This document shows, piece by piece, positions 44,661 through 55,084 of a DNA stretch of 64,000 bases. Origin of the DNA: Rhizophagus irregularis (Eukaryota; Glomeromycota; Glomeromycetes; Glomerales; Glomeraceae); contig NC_089442.1 in NCBI RefSeq assembly GCF_026210795.1, forward strand, positions 1 through 64,000. The letters are read 5' to 3'. The notes under the pieces were generated by a model. It made no database searches, was not told where the DNA came from, and saw nothing but the letters and a program-made list of their open reading frames with translations. Positions within the stretch are counted from its first letter, which is position 1, and the number at the start of each line of letters is the position of its first letter. The translations under genes and the position numbers were made by a program.

Positions 44661-44676
44661 AGTTTTATCCTTTTAT
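44661..44676. repeat. LINE target duplication, copy 3
   Basis: AGTTTTATCCTTTTAT directly after the truncated LINE copy. Confidence 0.7.
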
Positions 44677-44833
44677 GATCACTGGCTGATGAGTTATTCA
44701 ACAAAATGTTAAGCATCGGCATTATTATATTCCTTGATTTACGTTTACTGCGCCATTTAACATTTTGCTAAATATCTCGGTACCTAGTGATTGTAAAACG
44801 ACGATTAATAGCTCGTTGGAATCGCCTCATCAA

Positions 44834-45195
44834 GACGAATCGAATGGTAGTAAGATCATCTCTCTATGATCAATATTGACGGAGTTACTACTTAAAAACT
44901 ATTTAATATTTTTTAATTTCGGAAATTGATCTAGTGATTGGATTTCGATGTATTTTATACCATTAGATTCGTCGCATCAAGGCGAATCGAATGGTAGTAA
45001 GATCGTCTCTCTAGGATCAATATTGGCAGAGTTATTACACAAAAACCATTAATATTTTTTTAATTTCGGAAATTAATCTAGTGATTGGATTTCGATTTAT
45101 TTTATACCATTAGAACCGTCTCATCAAGACGAATCGAATGGCGGTAAGATCATCTCTCTACGATTAATATTGGAGGAGTTACGATACAATAAAGT
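44834..45195. repeat. 147-bp tandem array inside the pogo-like element
   Basis: GACGAATCGAATGGTAGTAA-type starts occur at 44834, 44981 and 45128, exactly 147 bp apart; each is followed by GATCATCTCTCTATGATCAA and, in complete units, TTTAATTTCGGAAATTGATC. The third unit is partial. A related start (GACGAATCGAATGGTGGTA) lies at 36557, immediately left of the LINE, so the LINE landed in this repeat family. Confidence 0.85.
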
Positions 45196-45341
45196 TTTAA
45201 GTATAATTTTGGCCAAAATTATGTTAATTTTTGGCCGGAATTATGATATACTAATATAAGAAAGTTTTTATATAGTCACATCTCTTTATAATCACCAAAT
45301 ATGGACTGTCCCAAATGTGTGACTATAAAGAGAGTTGACTG

Positions 45342-45689
45342 TATTTGCAAAAGTCTGGTGTATGCAAACCATCAAATAATACTTTATTAACATATATATA
45401 TAGTACATCACTTTGCAGATGTTCTAATGTTGATATATATTACAAGTAATTTCCCATAATAGTATAAATAACAAACAAAAGAACTTTTTTTTATATAAAT
45501 CAGATATAAGGCTCTAAAAATCCAACTTAATCATTAGGATAAAGGTATTGAGAGCCTGATTTCTTAGTACAGAACTTAATCAGATATATTTAAAGAAAAA
45601 ATAGTTATTCAAACTCTTGTAATCAATTAAAAATACTGTTATCATTCAGAAAGATGTAGGGACTTCTAATAGGTTTATAATGTGGAATG
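45342..45689. other. Intergenic AT-rich DNA
   Basis: No gene, repeat or RNA feature that I can support between the pogo-like right end and the minus-strand protease-like gene. Confidence 0.5.
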
Positions 45690-46796
45690 TTATTGAAAAT
45701 TTCGTAATCCATCAAACCACAGTCTATATTGTTTAAGATATCTCTTTACCATGAAAAAATCTCCTGTATTCAAAATCAGTTTGACCAGTTATTTCTGTTG
45801 CCAATGCAGACTAACCATGGTCTTGAAGCTTGAAAAAGTCTTATACCTTTACTGTATCCAGTTGCTGTGATATGTTCTGTCTTCCAACCCTTATAGAAGC
45901 TTTGTAACATTTGTCTTAAAAAGAATGGTATGGTTGTCATTGATGCTCCCATATCAATAACCATACAAAACCCGTTATCGATACTTGCCATTCTTGCCTC
46001 ATTTAATACATTTACTGTACTCTGAAGACAGATGTTTACCTAATATATTTATTTTGGCAAAGTAATACCCATTTTTAGATCATTGGCAGACATTATTCAA
46101 TATAAAGCATATCCAAACAATATCTGTCAGTGACCTATTGTGTATAAGTTATAAACTCACCTGCCATTCTTTCCTAATTGTATCATCATTGGCAAAGAAT
46201 CTGCGCAATAAAACAGTCTTTTCAGTGATGGGTGCAAAATACTTTCCTGGATATTTCTTCTCAAGTTCTTCATATTCTTCCCATGATACATCTTTTTCAT
46301 AATAATTTAAAACTTTTCCATGAACAATTAATACATGCATTCCTTCTGGCTTATCTCTAAAAGCTTCAGATTCGATTAAACGATGATATGCGATAGTATT
46401 TGTCGCGACCTCTTCTCCAACTGGGTCCCATTCAGAATCAGTAATATAATAAAAAATATCATGGCAATCATATTCAGTCATTGTAGATGGCCAAATGAAG
46501 TCAGGGCCAGCAAAGTCTAAACAAAGATATGTCAGTAAAAATGTAATCAAGCTGAAATAAATTTGTTATATATTATATATACCATAAAATTTTTTCAAAT
46601 CATCTTTATTATTTGCAAAATTAAAGCCTAATTTTTTAGCGTAGCTTTCGAGATCTGGACTTTCAACAGTATTATTATTCATCATTTCAGGTTTTGAGGT
46701 GAAATTTGTATCAGACATTTGGGAATTAGATACACTATTTTCTTTCACAACAAGTTCTTCATGCCAATGACTTGTTTCAGATAAGTTTTCAGACAT
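45690..46796 (-). pseudogene. Retropepsin-like aspartic protease gene B
   Basis: Three exons on the minus strand. Exon 1 (ATG 46796) reads MSENLSETSHWHEELVVKEN and ends at a GTATAT donor near 46578. Exon 2 has DFAGPDFIWPSTMTEYDCHD, MHVLIVHGKVLNYYEKDVSW and YEELEKKYPGKYFAPITEKT, ending KEWQ before GTGAGT. Exon 3 has MASIDNGFCMVIDMGASMTT and IPFFLRQML. The catalytic DTG is DMG here, a single-base change (ACG to ATG) that would abolish protease activity. The frame ends at TGA 45776 after NRNNWSN; a shifted frame continues KLILNTGDFFMVKRYLKQYR to TAA 45690. Paralogue of gene A at 27870-28972, with the same exon plan. It may be a pseudoprotease or a dead copy. Confidence 0.65.
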
Positions 46797-47242
46797 TTTA
46801 ATACCTATGGATGGTTTGTATGTTAGTGTTACTATAATTTTTGCTTAAGATAGAATTAATTAAAGATTATTGTTAAGGTTATTCATAAAAATAATTGAAG
46901 ATACATGATGTAGTACACAGAAATTCTATGATTATGGCTGAATTAATTACAATATGAAACATTTCTTATAATATATTTTAGTTTTATTAGTTATTTATAT
47001 TAATTAACTACTTTTAGTATTATTAGTACTTTTGACTCATAAGTATTCAATTATAAGTATCAGTTTAATTATTATAACCTTAGAAAATTGCTTTATTAGT
47101 TTAGCTAGAGAAATTTCTTGAACTTTACATAGTTGATGAATCATATAGACATATGGAACTTATACAAATGGTAATGAAAAGGTTTTTGCAGATAATTGCA
47201 ATGGAAAAAGGACAATTGATTGATTAATCATATTAGTATAAT
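46797..47242. other. Intergenic AT-rich DNA
   Basis: Upstream region of gene B up to the hAT element. No gene or clear motif supported. Confidence 0.5.
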
Positions 47243-47543
47243 TAAGGTTGCTTGCCGAAACTAGAGGGTTTCGGCAGAATGGCGTATGTGAAACTGCCAA
47301 AACTAGTTTCGCGAAATCATCAAGAAATGCCGAAACTGTGAAACCTATCAAAATCGTGAAACTGCCGTAACTTGCCGAAACTGTTTCGGCATTTCGGCAA
47401 TACTTTCTATATGATTTAATTAGAGTTTCAGCATTTAAACAATTTATAAGAATAAAGACAATATGATTTTTTGTATGTAAATATTTATTTTATAATATTT
47501 AATATTAAACTAATAAAATACATGATTAAAAATATAATAAAAA

Positions 47544-48306
47544 TTAAAATTTAATAATATCTTTATCTTCTATGTGGGGACCTGCTTCTACCTCTTCTTC
47601 TATCTCTACTTCTGTCCCGTCTTCTATCTCTACTTCTATCTCGTCTTCTATCTCTACTTCTATCTCGTCTTCTATCTCTACTTCTTGATCTACTTCTTGA
47701 TCAAGACCTAGATCGTGACCTTCTTCTTTTCCTTCGCAATCTATATTCATATCGACGTTGATCATGCGCAGCATGCTGCCATCGATACTCTCGTCTAAAC
47801 AGATCTAAAATCCAATAAAAATATTAATGAATTGAATGAATTGCCTAAATAAAATTAATTTAAAATAATAATTAATAATAATTACCGGTTTGTAACCAGA
47901 ATTCATCGTTCATATCAGCAAAACACGCTCTATCGAAACTATTTGGGCTTATAATAGGAATGTCGTCATCATTATTATTTATTATCCTACTGAGGTTTTC
48001 ATAACCTCGTTTGAGGGCATTCCATTTTGTTTGGCATTGCCTGGGTGTCGCTGCAAATCCCATTGCAACGAACACCCTATTTGCTATTATTGTCCATGCA
48101 TTTACATGATGACGGTTTGCAATTCTTTCGAATTGCTGATGTAAGTTTCTCCGCTCCGCGATTAATTGCCTAGCTGCGTTAATCGTCCATTGGAATACTG
48201 GTGGTGGCGGTGGGACAAAGGTACTAATGCTGCCATTTTTTATTTTTATGATTTTTTCGTAACTTGAAATTTGAAAATTAAATACAATTTGAAAATTAAA
48301 ATACAA
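47544..48306 (-). pseudogene. Trihelix (Myb/SANT-like) protein with Arg/Ser tail, inside hAT
   Basis: Exon 1 (48306 to about 47884) encodes FQWTINAARQLIAERRNLHQ, NRHHVNAWTIIANRVFVAMG and RQCQTKWNALKRGYENLSRI, the three Trp-anchored helices of a trihelix/Myb-SANT-like DNA-binding domain (about residues 37-110). It ends DEFWLQTG before a GTAATT donor. After the intron (acceptor at about 47805), the phase gives LFRREYRWQHAAHDQRRYEY, then Arg/Ser repeats (SRSRSRDRRRDRSRDRRR) interrupted by a TGA near 47701 and ending at TAA near 47550. An alternative frame of the same exon gives an EIEDEIEV repeat; splice phase favours the Arg/Ser version. Expected role: binding DNA, perhaps the element's own subterminal repeats (inference). 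The first Met is uncertain. Confidence 0.6.
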
Positions 48307-48309
48307 TTT

Positions 48310-48905
48310 GGTTTTGAATTGCGAAAAAAAAATTCAAATTTCATAATATTTATAATAATTTTAAAATTCGTTATAATGTTTAAAACATGAACTGATGAAC
48401 ATAATAACATTCTATATAATTAAAGTATTTGTAACAAAATAAACACAGTTTTGATTCTAATGTAATAAATTTAATTAACGCAGTTCTAAATTTTTTTTTG
48501 TAACGCAGTTCTTAAAATTTATTGATCTAATGTAATAAATTTAATTAACGAAGTCCTTAAAACTTATTGATTCTAATATAATATGCTTATCCTTATTCCT
48601 TAATTAAATTGCACTATTTTTAAAATATAATATGCTTATCCTTATTCCTTAATTAAATTGCACTATTTTTAAAATATAATATGCTTATCCTTATTCCTTA
48701 ATTAAATTGCAATGTTTTAAAATATAATATAAAATTACAATTGCCTGCATTGCCTGCATAATTATATGTTAACTGGACTTTGATCGCGAATATTTTGCCC
48801 TGCATAATTACATCATTTATTTCCTAAATAGTATCATTATTTAAATCACATGATATTAGAATTAATTCTCATTGGATTAACTATTGTAATTATTTCTCAT
48901 TATTA
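48310..48905. repeat. Intergenic tandem repeats within the hAT element
   Basis: Between the two hAT genes. Units TAATGTAATAAATTTAATTA plus ACGCAGTTCTTAAAATTTATT (about 48455-48570, period near 60), then AATATAATATGCTTATCCTT plus ATTCCTTAATTAAATTGCACT (about 48575-48725, three copies, period about 49). No gene. Confidence 0.7.
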
Positions 48906-51204
48906 TTATTTCTCATTATCATCATAATTATCGTTATTATTATCACCGTCATCCATACCTAATACATCATCTATATCATAATCATAGTCACCTTCTCCGG
49001 GTCTCTTGTTATTACCACTATCATCAACTTCATCATCTTCCGCATTATTTTCATCTGAATCATCCAATATATCTCTTGGAATATCGCTGATTTCACTAGT
49101 AATTGAATCATGCGATAAATTAACAAATTGATCAATCCATAGACTTTCGATTACTACACGGCAATTGTCTTCGGGTATTGTTTCGCCGCTTGTAGTTAAT
49201 CTCTGAGTAGAAGCTTGCTCCTCATTATATTCCTCATCGTCATCTTCTGCAAAAGCTTCTGCAATACGTATATTGATCTCATCATCACTAAGACGAGTAT
49301 TCTTTTTTTGATCAATTCCATAAAATCCAAGTTCAGTTTTTGAATTGGATTTCTAATACAAAATTAATTTGCACATGGATTCTAGTTTATCCACATTAAG
49401 ATTTAAGCGACGTTTATGAAATAGCCATCCTAAAGTCGAAAATCCACGTTCGCAAGTTGCTGAGTTAGGACATATTGCAAATAGATAACTTGCAATTCTT
49501 GGCAGGACATCTGGTTCTGGTTCGGTATTAATATATTTCTACCAATTCACGGGATTATCTTTAGCAAAACCGATATCTAGGTCAAATGGCTCTTGCTCAT
49601 TAATATATTTCTGTATTTGATCACATAAAGTTTCAGCTTCATAACGGTCGAAACCTAAATTTTCCCGATTGAAGCTGCACATTTGATAATTCTCATAAGG
49701 ACGCATTTTTTAAGTGGCGCATTTCTAAATCTGGGATCCATAAAAAAACAAGTAATATACTTATCATCATCGAATTCATCAAATCTTTCATTTATTACTT
49801 TGATACAATGACTTCGGAATGCAGGATTTAATGATTTGGGTAACTTTTTTAATGTAGATGCAAGTCTTGCCAAGCTCGGGAAACAATCTGCAAGTGTAGC
49901 TCTTCTCGATTCTAATGAAAGTACCGCTTTTCTTAGAGGATCCAGAACAAATCCAAGAACTCGTAAATTTGAAAAAAAATTTCTCGATTGAATAATCGGT
50001 TTTATTTTATCATTTGTTAGCACTTTATCGTGATCGCTGGCCATTTCTTCTAGTGCTGATTCCAAATTTATTACTGAATTTACGGATTCACTAGCAGTAG
50101 TCCAGCGTGTCTTGCAATATAATTTTAATCCTCCTCCACTAATTCCTTTTTCTTTAATTATTTGAGCAAGTTTTGCATTAGCCTGATGAGAACTTCTAAA
50201 AAAGGTTGTCAAAATATTAACACGTTTTAATAAACGTTCCCCAAACTTCTCCTTGACGATGTCGCATGCAATTAAATTGATAGAATGTGCAACACATCGC
50301 ACATTCTCAATCTTTGGATGATTCTCATGTATAATTTTTCGTGTATTACGAACATTGGCCGCATTATTGGAAACTACAGCACATATTCGATCTTCTCCAA
50401 TACCTTCTATAACTTTTTCAATTACCGTAACTAGATATTCTGCAGTGTGCGAATTTTCAGACAAATCAGAAAGTTGATAAAGATATTCTTTACGCGACGG
50501 AGTCATTACAATGAAGTTCCAAATTGAATGATGTGTACCAGACGTCCAACCATCAAAGGCTAAATTATAAATTAATATTATATAGTAAGTAAGATTAAAT
50601 AAAAATGACGTATGATAGCCTATTTAATTTAACAAACCTAACGTTAAATTCGTTTCCTTTTCAAGCTCAGAATTAACTTTGAAGTTCACTTGAGCTAATT
50701 CACGTTCAAGTAGTTGATTTACTAATACTTCCCTTGTTGGTGTATTGTACCCGGCATTAAGCTCTTTTATAAAATTGATGAAAAAGGGATGTTCCACTAC
50801 TCTAAACGCAATTCCGCACACAATAAAAAATTTAACTAATGCACGATTAATTCGTGTACATCTTTGTTCGTTAAGCTCTGTTGAATCATGGTAATCATCC
50901 ATGTTACTTTGACCTTCAGAGTATTTTCTTTTTTGGATGACTTGGACTTATCTTGCCGTTCCATTACTTTAGTCATATACCTTCTAACAACTGCTGCTGG
51001 CGCATCTGGACAATGGTTTGAAAGATGCTCTTTGAGCTTTGAAACTTCACCGCGTGACCATGTATTCTTACAGTACTTGCAGGAGGCGGCAAATTTGCCA
51101 GAACCAACAGCTTCTCCTTTATTAATATCTTCCCAAATGCTATTAGGTGGCCGACCTCCTCTATTTTTCATTTTAATGGATGAATCTTCTATGTGATCAG
51201 TCAT
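48906..51204 (-). pseudogene. hAT transposase with BED-type zinc finger
   Basis: Starts at ATG 51204. A BED finger CKYCKNTWSRGEVSKLKEHL followed by SNHC lies at about residues 40-65. A frame change near 50905 leads to CTRINRALVKFFIVCGIAFR and VVEHPFFINFIKELNAGY. An intron (50637-50560) precedes FDGWTSGTHHSIWNFIV, the first catalytic region, then VSNNAANVRNTRKIIHENHP, RCVAHSINLIACDIV, YCKTRWTTASESV (insertion-domain Trp) and YITCFFMDPRF. A frame change in an A-run near 49715 and TAG at 49539-49541 precede the dimerisation domain: VLPRIASYLFAICPNSATCE, RGFSTLGWLFHKRRLNLNVD. An acidic tail (DDGDNNNDNYDDNEK) ends at TAA 48906. The C-terminal acidic tail beyond the dimerisation region is lineage style. 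Three lesions make it inactive. Confidence 0.85.
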
Positions 51205-51712
51205 TTGAAACAGTTTATTATTAATATTATTATTAAGAAAACGGAAGAAAGTAAAAGAAACTTTAGTTCAGTGTTAAAGGAGATGACGGTATTGGGTTTA
51301 TTAAATGCATGTTACGCATTTTCCTTTAATGAATATAAGCCCTTTAAAAAAAAACTGTAAAAACGTGTAATATCATAATATTAATATGGGAGTTAGAAAT
51401 GAAAATTCTAACACTAGATAAAGCTTAAAAGAACTAAGACGACGGTAAAATATTGAAGTTTAATCTTTTATCTGTAGATTATTTGATCATCTAAATTATA
51501 TTATTAATTGGTGTAACTTGGCGTAACTATATGCAAATCTTATGATCAACTATGCTGAAACTACAGAAAAACCTATTATAGAGGTTTCGGCATGTTTCGG
51601 CAGTTTCGCAATTTTGACAGATTTCGCAGTTTTGGCGTTTCGGCGTTTCGGCACTATATAAGAGGTTTCACCTTTCGGCATTAGGCCAAACAGGTTTCGG
51701 CAAGCAACCTTA

Positions 51713-52469
51713 GTAACAATAATATAAAAAAAATAACATACAATTACCAGAACAATAGGTAATAATGGCCTTTAGAAGGATTTATATAGCAGATAGGTTA
51801 TTTTAGGTTGAATTTTTCATTTTTAGATCTTTTCTATTTGTACGTTAGTTACGCTTATTTTTAGCCAAAAAACCATTCCTTTAACAATAATATTTGAGTA
51901 ATTTTCATGCATGAAGCAATTTTTACTGAATAATGAATATTTAAGACACGATAGGTGCCAGATTTTAGCATTTATTGCGAGTTTCTATTTGAAAATATTT
52001 TTCTCAATATTTTTTTTGGTATTTTTAAGTTTCATCACATGACTTGGTACTACAACATGATTTGTAATAATTTTGATTGGCAAAATTTTGCCTATTTAGT
52101 TTATTTTTTGCAATAAAATTTCCCCTGAATTTATATAGTAATTTTCTGTCAATCATACGCGGATTGAATCTTAAATAAATTTTTTAATATTAAAATTTTA
52201 TTATCTGTAGAATTTTAAATAAAATTTATTAATAAAATTACTAAAAGTATATTTAACTAAAAATTAGTATTCAAAAAATTTTACTATAATATATCATAAA
52301 TTGCAAAATATAAAAAATAAGAAAAAAAAATCTCAAATATTTAATGAAATTTTTAAATTTTCTTATAGTTTTAAAAAGTATTAATATAAAAGCATTAAAT
52401 TTACTTTATTAAAATTTAATTAATATAATAATTTATATAATAAAATAATGGTAATATAATTAAAAATAT
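51713..52469. other. Intergenic AT-rich DNA
   Basis: Nothing coding seen between the hAT right end and the satellite; long A/T runs only. Confidence 0.5.
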
Positions 52470-52765
52470 TTTTTATTTTTTTTTAAAAAAAAATTTATGG
52501 ATTTTTTGTATATACTAGACTTTAAAAATAAATTAGAACAAAGTAGGGTTTTTTTATTTATTTAACTTTAAAGAAACATTTTTAACATTTTATTTTTATT
52601 TTTTTTCTAAAAATACTGAATTTTTTGTATATATTAAACTTTAAAAATAAATAAAAAAAAAAGGCTTTTCTTATTTATTTAATTTTAAAAAAATGTTTCT
52701 AATATTTTATTTTTTATTTTTTTCTAAGTTTCCAAATTTTTTATATAGATTAGATTTTAAAAGTA

Positions 52766-53384
52766 CAGTCATACCTCCATAAGTGCATACACCTGAAGTT
52801 TAGCCATGAATATGCAGTTAAGAAGAATGTGTACTTAAAGAACAGACAATAGAAAAATTAATATTAGTAATTAGAAAGAATATTTGGGGTTTTTGCAATA
52901 GAAAGATACGAAACTCAAAAAATATCAAAAATTGAATTAATACTAAATTTGCATTTATTTCAGTAAAAAAAACATAATTAGTATATAAAGTAAAATTAAA
53001 ATTTTTTTTTTGAGTTTCATATCTTTCTATTGCAAAGACTCCATTTATTTGAATTTACTTTTATTTTATATTTTCATTTTAATGAAAGAATAAAAAATTG
53101 CATATACAAAAATAATCTGTGATGTAAAATAATATTCAAAAAAATGTAAATCATCAAATTTATCTATTTTAAAAAACTAAACAGCTATTGATAATTGGTC
53201 AATATTATATAATTATCACATGAATGCATTTTTCTAATATACCTAGAATTTAGAATTACATATATATGTAAAATATAGAGGATATGCATTTAGCTCTAAG
53301 TTTCTAACTTAGAACCAAGCTATGACATACATATAGGAAAGAAATGCACTTATAAAGAATAATGCATTTATAGAGGTGTGACTG
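52766..53384. mobile_element. Pogo/Tigger-like MITE inserted in the satellite
   Basis: Ends CAGTCATACCTCCATAAGTG and ATTTATAGAGGTGTGACTG are inverted, with TA on both sides (52764-52765, 53385-53386). Removing the element with one TA restores a satellite unit (TTTTAAAAGTAAATTAGAAA), which confirms the boundaries. 619 bp, no coding capacity. CAGTCA-type ends are close to those of the element at 36294-45341. Confidence 0.85.
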
Positions 53385-53520
53385 TAAATTAGAAAAAAAA
53401 AAGTTTTTTTTTTTATTTATTTAACTTTAAAAAAACATTTTTAATACTTTATTTTTTATTTTTTATTTTTTTTAGAAATACTAGTTTTTTGAAAACATTT
53501 TAATATTTTATATTTGGAGT

Positions 53521-53781
53521 TTGCTATTTATCGCTGGTGGTGATCATCGCTGGTATCACGTGATTTTATAAAATTTGGTCGGAATTAAGGAATTGACATA
53601 TAAATTTCCTTTTATGGAGTTTGAGTAACGTTACACAATCTAAAGGCAATTTTGTTTCTCATAAAAAATGAGAAATGCATTACACAAGATTCCAAAAAAG
53701 GAATTTTTTATGTAGATCACCTAATTCCGGCCAAAATTTTAAAAATCACGTAATACCGGTGATGCTGGTGATTCGTAGCAA
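53521..53781. mobile_element. Foldback MITE with about 100-bp inverted arms
   Basis: The left arm (TTGCTATTTATCGCTGG, GGTATCACGTGATTTTATAA, TTGGTCGGAATTA) and right arm (TAATTCCGGCCAAAATTTTA, AATCACGTAATACCGG, CCAGCATCACC in inverse, TAGCAA) pair over roughly 100 bp with small gaps. It sits inside the satellite array. No clear target duplication. A relic of similar sequence (GGTGATCTACATAAAAATTT) lies at about 60968. Confidence 0.75.
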
Positions 53782-54265
53782 TTTTATTTATATTTTATTT
53801 TTTTTTTTAGAAATGCTAGTTTTTTGTACATGCCAGACTTTAAAAGTAAATAAAAAAAAAGGCTTTTTTTATTTATTTAACTTTAAAGAAATATTTTTAA
53901 TATTTTACTTTTTTTTAAAAAAAAAGTTTCCAGATTTTTTGTATATACTAAACTTTAAAATTAAATTGAGAAAAAGTAGAGTTTTTTATTTATTTAACTT
54001 TAAAAAAACATTTCTAATATTTTTTTTTTTTTAAAGATACTGATTTTTTATATATACTAGATTTTAAAGATAAATAGAAAAGAAAGGTTTTTTTTTATTT
54101 GTTTAATTTTAAAGAAATATTTCTGATGTTTTATTTCTTATTTCTTTTCTAAGGTTTCTGGATTTTTTATATATATTAGGCTTTAAAGATAAATTAAAAA
54201 GAAAAGGAGTTTTTTTTATTTGTTTAATTTTATTTTATTTTTTTTTATATTTTTTTTTTTTTTAA

Positions 54266-55084
54266 AAAAAAACTTTATTATAGATGCGATTATGTCTTAT
54301 TATAATCACGCTTACTTACATATATAAACTTACAAATATAAGATAAACAAATACATATAAGAATTAAGCATTATGAAACAAGACTACTTTTCATAAAGAA
54401 CAAGTCGACCTGTCACCTAAACGATCACATCATTGTTAAAAACTATGATGCGACCTCAAATTCAAAGGTGACTGTCATGATCTACCTAAAAATTTGCCCA
54501 ATGACCATCACGAGGGAATGCCAAATCATTCCATTTATTCTAATTACTTTCTAACATATTACAGTCAACATCTTTGACACCCACTTCAATGCGTTTACTA
54601 TGTGACTTAGCTTTTTTATCTTTACCGCTAATACCGCACCGCTTTTCTTCCTTTACCACACATTATAAATAACATGCATGTATGATTCTTTCTTTATTAA
54701 AAAAGCTGTATGTACATACTATCGAATACAGAATGATGAAATAAACGAAAAAAAATTTTCTAAATAATTCGTTAAAACTACTGAAGAAGTCTATATATTT
54801 TTCTTTCAAATAAAATTTGCCATATGTAAATATAATCAAATATGGAATGGTGTGAAACAAAAAAATAAATTCAATAGACAATCTGACTATATATTTTTCT
54901 TTCTAACCAAATAGCCTTATGTAAATATTATCAGATAAGGAATGATCTAAAATCCTAAAATAATTATTCATTTTTTCCCTTTTGATAATTTGTTTCTTAA
55001 TAATTAGCCATCTCACAAAAGAAAATAGAAAAACAAAACAAGAATAACTAATTATATACTTATGTCCACTTAATATAACATACC
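54266..55084. other. Intergenic AT-rich DNA
   Basis: A duplicated motif occurs at about 54795-54850 and 54888-54945 (TATATATTTTTCTTTC, then GCCATATGTAAATATAATCA/GCCTTATGTAAATATTATCA). No gene supported. Confidence 0.45.

Larger units (their letters stand above)
36294..45341. mobile_element. Pogo/Tigger-like element, non-autonomous, host to a LINE
   Basis: The left terminus CAGTCAACTCCCTCTATAGT (from 36294) is matched inversely by the right terminus ACTATAAAGAGAGTTGACTG (to 45341), and TA flanks both ends. CAGT-initial ends with TA duplication are typical of pogo/Tigger elements. Excluding the LINE insertion, the element is only about 0.95 kb and has no transposase frame. Its interior includes TATAGTCAC words near each end and a 147-bp tandem array. 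Confidence 0.75.
47243..51712. mobile_element. hAT transposon with transposase and trihelix gene
   Basis: The left terminus TAAGGTTGCTTGCCGAAAC (47243) and the right terminus GTTTCGGCAAGCAACCTTA (to 51712) are inverted. Both subterminal zones (47250-47410, 51580-51700) are packed with TTTCGGCA/TGCCGAAAC words. The flanks hold only a degenerate 8-bp duplication, so insertion is old. Two minus-strand genes lie inside. Non-autonomous relatives with the same ends occur at 11554-11698 and 35511-35892. Confidence 0.8.
52470..54265. repeat. AT satellite of about 125-130 bp, interrupted by two MITEs
   Basis: Degenerate units each contain a CTAAAAATACTGAATTTTTT-like start, GTATATACTAGACTTTAAAA, ATAAATTA, a poly-A/G to TTTTTTATTTATTTAACTTT switch and AAACATTTTTAATATTTTAT. 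About eight units run from 52470 to 54265; MITEs at 52766-53384 and 53521-53781 split two of them. A further unit lies at 56620-56770. Frames such as the one at 53675-54034 are artefacts of this array. Confidence 0.75.

Noticed and set aside
47544-47774. Glu/Ile repeat protein as a separate gene
   Set aside because: The DNA is better explained as the 3' exon of the trihelix gene in another phase.
53675-54034. 119-codon Phe/Lys-rich frame
   Set aside because: Lies across satellite units and the end of a MITE; no coding pattern.
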